A stretch of 64,000 bases of DNA from HLUCCA09 sp965277275 (GCA_965277275.1 CBDICG010000002.1:558001-622000), one strand, 5' to 3'. Positions 46,201 through 54,625 are shown, counted from the stretch's first letter. The notes: generated from the sequence alone by a model not told the origin. Program-made: numbers and translations.

Positions 46201-48242
46201 TGGCCGTCGAAACCTACATCAACGGCAAGAAAGACATCATCGTCGACAACGTCCAGGAGGGCAGCCGGGACATCAAGTGGCACGGCGTTGCGGGCGAGAA
46301 TGATCGCATCCACGAGCACTGGGTCGACGGCTTCGGCATCGATATTTTCGCCGACTTCAACGCCGACGAAGACAGCATCTCGATCATCGGCCATACCACC
46401 AATATCGAGATCACCTACGACAGCGTGGACACCGATGGCGACGGGGTGTCGGACTCGGTCCTCTCCGTGATCCGCGCCTATTCCCAGCAGGGCAAGAACG
46501 GTGGCGCCCATGACGAGGACGAGCTCGGCCTCCTGCTCGTCATCGGTGACATGGTGACCGAAGACATGGTCGTGACGGATGCCGGCGTTCACTACGGTAT
46601 CGTGCGCACGATCGACGAGCTTCAGGAAGCGCTCGCACCCTCCGATGCGCCGTCGCCTGTCGCCCGGCCGACCGACCTCTTCGGCTACGACGACCGCGAT
46701 GTCGACGGCCGCCCGCTGACGTCGGATCCGATGTCCTACTCGGTGAACCCGTTCCTCGTGGACGTCGAAAGCGAGTTTGCCTGGCAGCGCGCAGGCGATC
46801 TCGGCCCGGTCGCCGTGATCCTCGAAAACGAGGGCGGCACCTTTGACGGGACGGGGCACCTGGAGATCGCTCACGATCCGACCGAGCAGCAGACCGACGG
46901 CACATACCTGCTCAGCTTCAATGCCGCGAGCCCCGGCGATGGCGACCAGGCGCTCCTCTCAAAGGATCACGTCGGCTACCAGGACGGAGGTCATCTGACC
47001 ATCTGGATCGACCAAAGCTCCAATCTGAAGGTCCGCTACCAATCGGAAAACAGCGAGGTCTATCTGCGTCACGACACCGATGTCGTGGCCGGGCAGGAGT
47101 ATGACATCGCCTTCACCTACGACGCCGACGGCATCGCGCTCTACGTCGACGGCGTGCTTGCCGACAGCGCGGTGGGCTTCGCCGCTGGCATGACCGGAAA
47201 CGTCAACTCCACCGTCCTCGGCGCATCCACCCGCAAGCGGTCGGACAACGGCGACAACCTCGAATGGAAGTTCGAGGGCACGATTTCGAACGTGTCCGTG
47301 CTCGACGCTGAGATCGGTGCGCTTGAGGCCATCCTGCTCGCCGAAAACGACAACGACCCCAGTGTCATCGCGGATCCGGGTGACGATGATCCGGACGACG
47401 ATGATCCGGGCGATACCGATCCCCCCGAGGCGGATACCGTGCGCATGGAAATGGGGATGGAGACTGTCGCCCAAGCCTCCGCCAAGCAATGGCACACCGT
47501 CACCTTCGAGCAGGAGATCGAGAATGCCGTCGTCGTCATGGGCCCCCTCGAACACAACGGCGGACACGATGCCGTCATGCGGGTCCAGAACGTCACCTCG
47601 ACCGGGTTCGAATTCCAGATCGACGAGTGGGACTACCTCGATGGCGCCCATATCGCGGAAGATGTGAGCTGGATGGCGATCTCGGCGGGCACCCATGAGC
47701 TCGCCTCGGGCCAAACCATTGCGGCCGGCAGCATCACGTCGCCGGAGGCACATTTGACGCCGGTCGCGGTGGCGCTTGAGGGCTTCGACGGCACGCCGGG
47801 CGTCTTTGCCCAGGTTGCCTCCTACAACGGTTGGGCCGCGGTTACGACACGTCTGCAGGACGTGGATGTCAACGGGTTCGAACTCCTTCTCAACGAGGAG
47901 GAAAACGCCGACTTGTTCCACATCCCCGAGCGGGTGGATTGGATCGCCGTGGAAGGCGATGTCGCCGGCTTGCTCAGCGTCGACATGCTCCCGGACCTGC
48001 AACACGTCTACCAAACCGCGGAGTTCGACCCGATTGCGGAGGATCCGATCCTGCTCGCGGCGATGCAGACGAGAAATGGCTGGGATACCGCCTCGCTGCG
48101 CTACCGCGATCTCGAATCCGACAGTGTCGACCTCGTCGTGCGGGAGGAGAAATCCAAAGACAACGAAATCTGGCACCTGCCCGAAGAGGTTGCCTTTCTC
48201 ACCGGCGTTTCAGGCAGTTACGACCTCGAACTGATGGGCTGA
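43227..48242 (+). CDS. Large RTX/LamG calcium-binding exoprotein
   Basis: The 1671-residue, strongly acidic protein has no N-terminal signal peptide, as expected for type I secretion. Order by rough residue: PA14-like domain (75-190), six RTX nonapeptides (232-294; GGDDTVNAG type), a conserved module of about 200 residues (295-500; AHWVDAFGFDLIADYNAAEDHIAVIGHT), a LamG-like domain (595-845), seven RTX nonapeptides (861-930), a second copy of the 200-residue module (931-1135; EHWVDGFGIDIFADFNADED), a second LamG-like domain (1180-1375), an Asp/Pro linker (1382-1405), and three similar C-terminal repeats (1406-1671). RTX repeats bind Ca2+ and fold outside the cell. No type I secretion genes are in the window. 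Probable role is surface or extracellular adhesion or glycan binding; unproven. Confidence 0.9.
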   Translation: MTNYPSDTDVSFLGLIDGLDPSVPSDAISGVPITGTGLRGLAYAPGTAIWSLETLDELIATTEPQAAFEVDKISFASNDSDTSLAEFLGDNGQVTDGDGTIEMGPSGLVLTGYVYIPEGDHVISVRSDDGFGLRLGGVDIMEFTGTRRAEETSVEATFEGGLYEIELRYFDGNGGMALGMEIDGFTVDESAFYASPSDFTDPPADVPLLDVATYHPSHTLGELTLDKPEVIDGGPGSQTIDALGGDDTVNAGDGDDIVFGGYGNDLLHGDAGNDLLDGGYGSDLLIGGAGDDLLVARSDAGEQKIAQRTVIPETRPANDYVNPDADKLFGYEDQPFIGDDILVGGAGRDTFLIAPQINAILPIIEKHVKSDGSIRWAGVAGENDFQHAHWVDAFGFDLIADYNAAEDHIAVIGHTANVFVEHSDFDGDGVTESIVTVISQQHGNGGAHDRDLMGVVFVEGDLVDVEDIQTDANVTYGVVENYADVAQAIHQVGDTKSVTEGGTTYHGYDYREAGEETVAPAGAPEDLMDTPYWADAQAYVTGPAAGDEIELTRDPFDQLGFTDAPGQTKTGTDGADLIAPDAPPAPPGLPGALGFWALGDDTDGSYEDGRGALDSARAYTLYENQAVLRTGDTTEGPRAGTSALTFNGEDQFAFLPHADAFEVTQGTVALWVRADDLSQTGAIITKDERNAGDGGHMRLVQLKDGNLLLRMATGDGGGNVSWRTTTPILSEGVWAHLAISFTATGVTVYKDGAAIDDSVWTPEEGNVPNPGAYLEAYLLMNEEPWVFGADQRATNINDTATVFATDDEHLESAFSGAMAEFGVWGGYTPDDALTPAEIAELMANGPGAALTNPSGPQPMVASDDALSGGAGNDTIKGEAGNDTLLGEGGDDLIYGGYGNDSLDGGAGNDTLDGGRGSDIVRGGDGDDLMISGGDVGEDRAGQLVLYNMGVDQPIRPFPDPAIDTALYKLVDWVDQPLYADDIYFGGAGADHMAVETYINGKKDIIVDNVQEGSRDIKWHGVAGENDRIHEHWVDGFGIDIFADFNADEDSISIIGHTTNIEITYDSVDTDGDGVSDSVLSVIRAYSQQGKNGGAHDEDELGLLLVIGDMVTEDMVVTDAGVHYGIVRTIDELQEALAPSDAPSPVARPTDLFGYDDRDVDGRPLTSDPMSYSVNPFLVDVESEFAWQRAGDLGPVAVILENEGGTFDGTGHLEIAHDPTEQQTDGTYLLSFNAASPGDGDQALLSKDHVGYQDGGHLTIWIDQSSNLKVRYQSENSEVYLRHDTDVVAGQEYDIAFTYDADGIALYVDGVLADSAVGFAAGMTGNVNSTVLGASTRKRSDNGDNLEWKFEGTISNVSVLDAEIGALEAILLAENDNDPSVIADPGDDDPDDDDPGDTDPPEADTVRMEMGMETVAQASAKQWHTVTFEQEIENAVVVMGPLEHNGGHDAVMRVQNVTSTGFEFQIDEWDYLDGAHIAEDVSWMAISAGTHELASGQTIAAGSITSPEAHLTPVAVALEGFDGTPGVFAQVASYNGWAAVTTRLQDVDVNGFELLLNEEENADLFHIPERVDWIAVEGDVAGLLSVDMLPDLQHVYQTAEFDPIAEDPILLAAMQTRNGWDTASLRYRDLESDSVDLVVREEKSKDNEIWHLPEEVAFLTGVSGSYDLELMG

Positions 48243-48248
48243 CACGAC

Positions 48249-48290
48249 GGCCTTCCGGCCAAGGGGCGGCTGCCCTTCGGCCGGAAGGCC
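48249..48290. terminator. Hairpin after the RTX gene
   Basis: GGCCTTCCGGCC (48249-48260) pairs perfectly with GGCCGGAAGGCC (48279-48290), and the loop can pair further through AAGGG and CCCTT with one bulged base. The site is between convergent genes, so it can serve both strands. Confidence 0.7.
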
Positions 48291-48305
48291 AAAGGGCCAT
48301 GCCGG

Positions 48306-48342
48306 GCACGGGGCCGACGCTGGCAGCGCGTCGGCCCCGTGC
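48306..48342. terminator. Second hairpin before the convergent hydrolase gene end
   Basis: GCACGGGGCCGACGC (48306-48320) pairs perfectly with GCGTCGGCCCCGTGC (48328-48342) around a 7-base loop. On the minus strand it follows the AstE-like gene stop by 6 bases. Confidence 0.7.
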
Positions 48343-48348
48343 TGCACT

Positions 48349-49311
48349 TCAGGCCGGGTCTTTGGCGGCCAGCCGGACGGCGGTTTGGCCTTTCCAGAGC
48401 CGCTTCGAGGGCATGACGAGCATCATGTTGTCTTCCGGCGTGTGAACGGGCGTATCACCGTCGTGACCCAGAAGGGTGCCCCCCTCTGCAATTAGTTCCC
48501 CCCCGGTGAAGGCCTGCACGAAGGCAAAGCTCTCGCTCTCGATCGTGATCGCCTTCTTCACCGTGTAGAAGTTCTGCGCCGCCTTGGGCGCACCGAATTC
48601 CTCGACCAAGGCGCCGTCCACTGTCCCGAGGGCAGTCAGGAATCGCACGGTCGACTCGATTGCCAGCTCCTCGGAGGCTTTTTCCCAGTGCTGCCCACAC
48701 TCGATCAGAAGCGCGGTCTTCGGGGAGTTCGGATCGTCAAACCCGCCATAGTCCCGCATGCGCTTGCCTGCCGCATGGCCCGCATCCCCGACGACGCGCT
48801 CGGGCACGCCAATGCGCGCGGCCAGATCTTTTGCCTTCTTGTGGCGCCCGCTCATCATCAGAGGCGGCGCAAGGTGCTGCATCGTGTGCAGATCAAAGAG
48901 GTAATCCACGGTGTCGAGCACCGGGCGCACCTCGCGTGCGCGGCGAATCTCGATACTGTCGCGGTCGCCGTCGAGCACGTCCTCGCCCCAGACCCGGTTG
49001 AAATCCTCGTCGACCCAGCGTGTCGCATTCGGGTCGGCGGGGTCGAACGCCTCGTAAGCGGCGATGTTCATGAAGCCGAGCGTCAGCTTGCCAGCGACAG
49101 GCCGCACGTCGCGCTGCATCAGCCAGTCGATGGCGATGGCGCCACAGGGCTCGTTGCCGTGCACGATGGCGCTGACCATGACGTTGGGCCCGGGCACGCC
49201 GCTGTCGAAGGTCCAGACATAGGGAACGCCGGTGTTGCCCGCCTTGTAGGCCGAGATGTCGGGCGGCGTCAGCTCGACGGGGTATTCATTGGGGATATTG
49301 ATCGTGGACAT
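48349..49311 (-). CDS. Succinylglutamate desuccinylase/aspartoacylase family hydrolase
   Basis: The 320-residue M14-like zinc hydrolase shows the metal motif IVHGNEPCG near residue 50, a second zinc His in FDLHTMQHL, and a Glu-bearing ALLIECGQHW. Members cleave N-acyl groups from amino acids (AstE, aspartoacylase, ectoine-pathway DoeB). Here the substrate is unknown; a DoeB role is not supported because no DoeA gene is near. It is divergent from the M81 gene with only 47 bases between starts, suggesting shared control. Confidence 0.85.
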   Translation of the reverse strand: MSTINIPNEYPVELTPPDISAYKAGNTGVPYVWTFDSGVPGPNVMVSAIVHGNEPCGAIAIDWLMQRDVRPVAGKLTLGFMNIAAYEAFDPADPNATRWVDEDFNRVWGEDVLDGDRDSIEIRRAREVRPVLDTVDYLFDLHTMQHLAPPLMMSGRHKKAKDLAARIGVPERVVGDAGHAAGKRMRDYGGFDDPNSPKTALLIECGQHWEKASEELAIESTVRFLTALGTVDGALVEEFGAPKAAQNFYTVKKAITIESESFAFVQAFTGGELIAEGGTLLGHDGDTPVHTPEDNMMLVMPSKRLWKGQTAVRLAAKDPA

Positions 49312-49358
49312 GAATTGCGCTCCGTTGTTGACAGAGAGCTAGAGCGGGAGGGCCGGGG

Positions 49359-50900
49359 ATGTCCAGAGCACCGAAAGTGGCCCTGTTGGGCATGATCCTG
49401 GAATCGAACCGGTTCGCGAAACCGGCGGAGTTCGAGGATTTCCACAGCCTTTACTGGCTTGAGGGCGAAGATCTGCTGGCCGAGGCGCGGGCAGAGCATC
49501 CCAGGCTTCAGATGGAATTCGCCGGTTTCGTCAGTGCGATGGACGCGACCGGCCCGTGGGAGCCGGTGCCCTGCCTGCTCGCCGCCAGCCATCCGGCGGG
49601 CCCGGTGCGCCGCGCGGTCTACGAAAAGGTCGAAGCTGACACGCTTGCGTTGCTCGACGCCGCCGGGCCGGTGGACGCTGTCTACATCTGCAACCACGGC
49701 GCGATGGTGGGCGAGCATATCGACGATCCGGACGGCGCGCTGATGGCCGCGGTGCGGGCAAAGGTTGGCTCCGAACCGATCATCGTGTCGACGCTGGATC
49801 TGCACGCCAACCTTTCCGAGCAGATGGTGCGCGCAACTGACCTCATCGTCGGATACCGCACGAACCCGCATGTCGACTTTATCGAACGCGGAGAGGAGGC
49901 CGCCTTTTCGCTACGCCGCATCCTCGCCACCGGCGAGCGCCCCAAACCGGTGCTGCGCAAGCCCCCTATCGTGCCCGCCTCCGTGACGCTGCTCACCGCG
50001 ACCGGCCCTTACGCCGACCTGATCGACCACGGTCAGCGGCGGCAGGCCGAGATGGGCGGCGCCATCCTCAACGTGTCCGTCTTCGGTAATTTCGTCTTCG
50101 CCGACACGGCGGACAACGGCGTGGCGGTGCTGGTCACGGGCCGAAGGGACGCCGCCCCCGCAACCGCGCTGGCCGACGAGATCGCCGCGCGCGCCTGGGC
50201 AGACCGAGAACGTTTCCGCCGCGCGCTTACGTCGGTCGAGGACGCCGTCCGCCTCGCCACGGGAGACGGCGTGCCGGTCCTTTTTTCCGACGCCGGCGAC
50301 AACCCGGGCGGCGGCGGCTCGGGCCGAACGACCGAGCTGCTCCGCGCGCTTGTCGAAGCCGGGGCGACCGATACGCTCTACGGCTCGTTCTGCGACCCCG
50401 AACTGGCCGCCGAGGCCCATGCGCTCGGCGTCGGCGCACGCTTCGAGGCGCGGTTCAACCGCAGTGCCGGAAGCGCTCCGTGGGAGCAGTGGGACGCGCC
50501 GTTCACCGCAGAGGCCGAAGTGCTGGCGCTGACAGACGGCGACGTCATCGGCGAGCGCGGCAAGACAGCAGGGCGGCGGCTGACCCTCGGCCCCTGCGCC
50601 GCGCTCCGGATCGGCGGCGTCGACGTCGTGGTCATCACCGACCGCACGCAAACGGCAGACCCGGTGTTCTTTCACATGCTCGGGCTCGACGTCGCCAGCG
50701 CCCGTGCGATCGCCGTCAAATCCCGCGGGCATTTCCGCGCGGGGTTCTCCCATTGGTTCGCGCCCGAGCAGGTCTACGAGATCGATACGATGGGCCTCAC
50801 CAGCCCCGTACTGGAGCGCTGGCCCTTCAAGAATCTGCCGCGCCCCTCCTACCCCCTCGACCTCGATACGACGTGGGAGATGCCGTCATCCGCCGATTGA
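49359..50900 (+). CDS. M81 family metallopeptidase (MlrC/microcystinase C-like)
   Basis: The 513-residue protein fits the M81 family with its N-terminal DUF1485-type domain and conserved motifs AVYICNHGAMVGEH, STLDLHANLSEQM, GYRTNPHVDFIERG and FSDAGDNPGGGGSGRTTE. MlrC hydrolyses linear peptides derived from microcystin in sphingomonads; homologues are widespread in organisms with no toxin pathway and lie beside peptide ABC transporters, as here. The next five genes encode such a transporter. It probably hydrolyses an imported peptide-like or amide compound. Confidence 0.9.
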   Translation: MSRAPKVALLGMILESNRFAKPAEFEDFHSLYWLEGEDLLAEARAEHPRLQMEFAGFVSAMDATGPWEPVPCLLAASHPAGPVRRAVYEKVEADTLALLDAAGPVDAVYICNHGAMVGEHIDDPDGALMAAVRAKVGSEPIIVSTLDLHANLSEQMVRATDLIVGYRTNPHVDFIERGEEAAFSLRRILATGERPKPVLRKPPIVPASVTLLTATGPYADLIDHGQRRQAEMGGAILNVSVFGNFVFADTADNGVAVLVTGRRDAAPATALADEIAARAWADRERFRRALTSVEDAVRLATGDGVPVLFSDAGDNPGGGGSGRTTELLRALVEAGATDTLYGSFCDPELAAEAHALGVGARFEARFNRSAGSAPWEQWDAPFTAEAEVLALTDGDVIGERGKTAGRRLTLGPCAALRIGGVDVVVITDRTQTADPVFFHMLGLDVASARAIAVKSRGHFRAGFSHWFAPEQVYEIDTMGLTSPVLERWPFKNLPRPSYPLDLDTTWEMPSSAD

Positions 50901-51009
50901 GATTTCGATTGGCAACGAAAACTTCCCTTACTACGCTCTCCCGCAGGACAAACGGACCAGGCACCCACCCAACGGATGTGCCCGGCCAGGTTCCACAGGG
51001 AGTACGTAG

Positions 51010-52596
51010 ATGAAGAAGACAACCAGAGTATTGGCGGCCGCGGCGAGCGTGATGGCGCTGTCGCTCACGGCAGCCTCGGCCGAGAAGCTCGTGATCGGGC
51101 TGGCCTCGGAACCGACGTCGCTCGACCCGCATTTCCACAACCTCGGCCCGAACAACGCCATGTCGCGGCATATCTTCGACCGCCTCATCAATCAGGACGA
51201 GCGCCAGCGCCTGATGCCGGGCCTCGCCGTGAGCTGGGAGCCGATCGACGACCTGACATGGGAGTTCAAGCTGCGCGAGGGCGTAACCTTCCACGACGGC
51301 ACGCCGTTCAACGCCGATGACGTCGTCTGCACCGTCGAGCGCGCGCCGGACGTGCCGAACTCGCCCGCGAGCTTCGGCACGTACCTCAAGGGCAAAACGG
51401 CGGTGAAGATCGACGACTACACCGTCCACTTCGTCACCGAAGAGCCCTATCCGCTGATGGGCAACGATATCTCGACGGTGCCGATCATCTCCGACGAGGT
51501 CGGCTGCGGCGCCGCCACGGAGGATTTCAACGCAGGCACAGCCGCTGTCGGCACAGGCCCGTTCAAGTTCGTCAGCTACACGCCCGGCGCCTCCATCGTC
51601 GTGGAGCGCAATGACGATTACTGGGGCGACGCCCCGGTCTGGACCGAGGTCGAGTTCCGCCCGCTGACCTCCGGCCCGACCCGCGTCGCGGCCCTTCTGG
51701 CGGGGGATGTCGATATGATCGCTGGCGTGCCCACGACCGACATCAGCACGCTCGAGGGGAACGACGAAATCCAGCTCTCGCAGGGTGTATCGAACCGCGT
51801 GATCTACCTGCACATGGATCAGTTCCGCGAGAATTCGCCCTTCGTGACCGCGAAGGACGGCAGCGAGATCGAGAACCCGCTGCTGGACGTGCGCGTCCGC
51901 AAGGCGATCTCCATGGCGATCAACCGTGACGCCATCGTCGACCGCGTGATGGAAGGCGTGGCAATCCCCGCCGGTCAGCTCCTGCCCGAGGGCTTCTTCG
52001 GTGTCTCCGACAACCTCGAAATCGTAGGCTATGACCCCGAGGGCGCCAAGGCGCTGCTCGAAGAAGCCGGTTATGGCGACGGCTTCGCCATGACGATCCA
52101 CGGCCCGAACGACCGCTACATCAATGACGCCAAGATCGCGGAAGCGGTCGCCCAGATGCTGACGCGTATCGGCATCGAGACGGCTGTCGAGACGATGCCG
52201 CGGTCGGTCTACTTCGGACGCGCCTCGCGGGGCTCCCCGGATGGTCTGCCCGAGTTCAGCTTCATCCTCGTTGGCTGGGGCGCAGGCTCCGGCGAGGCAT
52301 CGAGCCCGCTGAAGTCGCTCATCCACACCCACGATCCGGATCGGGGCTTCGGCGCCTCCAACCGTGGCCGCCACTCCGACGCGGAGGTCGACGCGGTGAT
52401 CGAGGAAGCGCTGCGCACGGTCGACGACGCCAAGCGTCAGGACCTGCTGTCACAGGCGACGGAAATGGCCATGGAGAACGTCGCGATCATCCCGACGCAC
52501 TTCCAGGTCAACACCTGGGCCGCCAAGAAGGGTCTGAAGTACAACGCCCGCACGGACGAGTACACGCTCGCCATCGGCGTCGTGAAGGACGAGTAA
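51010..52596 (+). CDS. ABC transporter substrate-binding protein, family 5
   Basis: The 528-residue periplasmic protein has a signal peptide (MKKTTRVLAAAASVMALS ... ASA, cut about residue 24) and SBP_bac_5 hallmarks: EPTSLDPHFHN, WEFKLREGVTFHDGTPFNADDV and VRKAISMAINRDAIVD. It binds peptides, nickel-chelates or similar. GGGAGTACGTAG precedes the ATG. It is 109 bases after the M81 gene. Two hairpins separate it from the permease genes, consistent with higher expression of the binding protein. Confidence 0.95.
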   Translation: MKKTTRVLAAAASVMALSLTAASAEKLVIGLASEPTSLDPHFHNLGPNNAMSRHIFDRLINQDERQRLMPGLAVSWEPIDDLTWEFKLREGVTFHDGTPFNADDVVCTVERAPDVPNSPASFGTYLKGKTAVKIDDYTVHFVTEEPYPLMGNDISTVPIISDEVGCGAATEDFNAGTAAVGTGPFKFVSYTPGASIVVERNDDYWGDAPVWTEVEFRPLTSGPTRVAALLAGDVDMIAGVPTTDISTLEGNDEIQLSQGVSNRVIYLHMDQFRENSPFVTAKDGSEIENPLLDVRVRKAISMAINRDAIVDRVMEGVAIPAGQLLPEGFFGVSDNLEIVGYDPEGAKALLEEAGYGDGFAMTIHGPNDRYINDAKIAEAVAQMLTRIGIETAVETMPRSVYFGRASRGSPDGLPEFSFILVGWGAGSGEASSPLKSLIHTHDPDRGFGASNRGRHSDAEVDAVIEEALRTVDDAKRQDLLSQATEMAMENVAIIPTHFQVNTWAAKKGLKYNARTDEYTLAIGVVKDE

Positions 52597-52607
52597 GCCT
52601 TCAGGGA

Positions 52608-52632
52608 GCGGGCCGCCCGCGTGGTGGCCCGC
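52608..52632 (+). terminator. First hairpin between binding protein and permease genes
   Basis: GCGGGCC (52608-52614) pairs with GGCCCGC (52626-52632). With the next hairpin it may slow polymerase or protect the upstream message from 3' decay. Confidence 0.45.
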
Positions 52633-52641
52633 CCTCTCTTC

Positions 52642-52667
52642 GGGAGCGCGGCGTTGGCCGCGCTCCC
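52642..52667 (+). terminator. Second hairpin, 11-bp perfect stem
   Basis: GGGAGCGCGGC (52642-52652), loop GTTG, GCCGCGCTCCC (52657-52667). No U-run follows, so partial read-through into the permeases is likely. This is the usual way binding proteins are made in excess. Confidence 0.6.
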
Positions 52668-52733
52668 GATCTGCACCCCCGATCCGCGTCCACGGACCTT
52701 GCTCGCTGGTCCCTCCGCTGAGGATCTCCGCCC

Positions 52734-53711
52734 ATGACCGTCTTTATCATCAGGCGCCTGATGCAGGCCGTTCTGGTTGTCTTTCTGATGTCGGTGATCG
52801 TGTTCTTCGGCGTCAACGTCATCGGCAACCCCGTCGACATGCTTGTCAGCCCCGACGCCGACCAGGCTGACATTCAGGCCACGATCGAACGCCTCGGGCT
52901 CGACCGGCCGATCCTCGAGCAATACTGGCTCTTCATGAAGGGCGCGCTGCAAGGCGACCTCGGCAACTCGTTCATCTTTGGCGAGCCTGCTCTCAAGCTG
53001 ATCCTGCACCACATGCCCGCGACGATGGAGCTGGCGCTCACGTCGCTTGTCCTCGCCATCATCTTCGGCATCCCCCTCGGTCTCTTCGCCGGCCTCTATC
53101 CCGAGAATCCGTTCTCCAAAGGCATCATGGCGACCTCGATCCTGGGCTTTTCGCTGCCCACGTTCTGGGTCGGGCTGATGCTGATCATCCTCTTCGCGGT
53201 GGAGCTGGGGTGGCTCCCGTCGACGGGCCGGGGCGACCTCGGCACCTTGCTCGGCGTCCAGTCGAGCCTCTTCACGCTCGATGGGCTGAGCCACCTTTTC
53301 CTGCCCGCGCTGAACCTGGCGCTCCTGAACATATCCCTCGTGATCCGCCTGACGCGCGCCGGCGTGCGCGAAGCGATGGGGCAGGACTACGTGAAATTTG
53401 CCCGCGCCAAGGGGCTTTCGACCAGACGCATCATCTTTGTCCACGTAATGAAGAACATCCTGATCCCGGTGGTCACGGTCCTTGGCCTCGAGTTTGGCAG
53501 CCTCATCGCGTTCTCGGTGGTGACCGAGACGATCTTTGCCTGGCCCGGTATGGGCAAGCTCCTGATCGACGCGATCCTGCAACTCGACCGGCCCGTGGTC
53601 GTCGCGTATCTCATGATCATCGTGCTGTTCTTCGTGGTCATCAACCTGGTGGTCGACATCCTCTATTCCGTGCTCGACCCCCGCGTCCGCTTGCAGGATC
53701 AGGGCCAATGA
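52734..53711 (+). CDS. ABC transporter permease, DppB/OppB type
   Basis: The 325-residue inner-membrane permease has six hydrophobic segments and the type B N-terminal signature (FIIRRLMQAVLVVFLMSVIVFF, LGLDRPILEQYWLFM). The EAA-loop is YVKFARAKGLSTRRIIFVHVMKN. It overlaps the next permease by ATGA. Confidence 0.95.
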   Translation: MTVFIIRRLMQAVLVVFLMSVIVFFGVNVIGNPVDMLVSPDADQADIQATIERLGLDRPILEQYWLFMKGALQGDLGNSFIFGEPALKLILHHMPATMELALTSLVLAIIFGIPLGLFAGLYPENPFSKGIMATSILGFSLPTFWVGLMLIILFAVELGWLPSTGRGDLGTLLGVQSSLFTLDGLSHLFLPALNLALLNISLVIRLTRAGVREAMGQDYVKFARAKGLSTRRIIFVHVMKNILIPVVTVLGLEFGSLIAFSVVTETIFAWPGMGKLLIDAILQLDRPVVVAYLMIIVLFFVVINLVVDILYSVLDPRVRLQDQGQ

Positions 53712-54625
53712 CCGACGTCACGACACAGGCGCCCGCCGCCGTTCCCAGCAGGGTCGAAACTCCGTTCCAGCGCTTCGCGAGCGAGTTTTTCGAGAGCAAG
53801 ATCGCGTCCGTCGCGCTGCTGACCCTGCTGATCATCATCGTACTCGCGGTGCTGGCGCCGTGGATCACCCCGCAGAACCCTTACGACCTCGCGCAGGTCG
53901 ACGTGATGGACGGGCGCCTGCCCCCGGGCGAGGAAGCCTTCGCCGGGTACACGATGTGGCTCGGCTCCGATGGCGCGGGGCGGGACCTTTTCTCGGCCAT
54001 CCTCTACGGGCTGCGCATCTCGCTGTCGGTTGGCGTGGCCTCCGGTGTCATCGCGCTCACGATCGGCATGGCCGTGGGCCTGCTCGCGGCCTATGCGGGT
54101 GGGCGGATCGAGAATGTCATCATGCGGATCGTCGACTTGCAGCTGTCGTTCCCCGCGACATTGGTCGCCCTTATGCTGGTGGCGATCCTTGGCAAGGGGA
54201 TCGAAAACATCATCCTCGCCCTCGTTGTCGCCCAGTGGGCCTACTACGCGCGCACGGTGCGCGGCACGGCACTGGTGGAGCGGCGCAAGGAATACGTGGA
54301 GGCCGCGGCCTGCCTCGGCCTGTCGAACACGCGGATCATCTTCCGCCACATCCTGCCCAACTGTCTTGCGCCACTGATCGTCGTCGGCACCGTCCAGACG
54401 GCGAGCGCGATCTCGTTGGAGGCCACGTTGTCGTTCCTCGGCGTCGGCCTGCCACAGACGGAGCCGAGCCTCGGCGTGCTGATCGCCAACGGGTTCGAAT
54501 ACATGCTGTCGGGCCGCTACTGGATCTCGGTTTTCCCCGGGCTCGCGCTCCTCATCACGGTGGTCTCGATCAACCTTGTGGGCGACCAGCTGCGCGACGT
54601 GTTGAACCCGAGGCTCAAAAAATGA
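53708..54625 (+). CDS. ABC transporter permease, DppC/OppC type
   Basis: The 305-residue permease has a cytosolic N-terminus, one TM, a periplasmic loop with WLGSDGAGRDLFSAILYGLR, and five more TMs. The EAA-loop is YVEAAACLGLSNTRIIFRHILPN. ATGA overlaps on both sides show translation coupled to the DppB- and DppD-type genes. Confidence 0.95.
   Translation: MTDVTTQAPAAVPSRVETPFQRFASEFFESKIASVALLTLLIIIVLAVLAPWITPQNPYDLAQVDVMDGRLPPGEEAFAGYTMWLGSDGAGRDLFSAILYGLRISLSVGVASGVIALTIGMAVGLLAAYAGGRIENVIMRIVDLQLSFPATLVALMLVAILGKGIENIILALVVAQWAYYARTVRGTALVERRKEYVEAAACLGLSNTRIIFRHILPNCLAPLIVVGTVQTASAISLEATLSFLGVGLPQTEPSLGVLIANGFEYMLSGRYWISVFPGLALLITVVSINLVGDQLRDVLNPRLKK

Noticed and set aside
45150..46874. 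A 574-codon minus-strand frame inside the RTX gene
   Set aside because: It is the complement of RTX and LamG coding sequence and is rich in repeated Val, Asp and His without known motifs.
48349..49311. Ectoine-degradation deacetylase DoeB as identity of the AstE-like protein
   Set aside because: The family fits, but no DoeA-type hydrolase or ectoine transporter genes are nearby.
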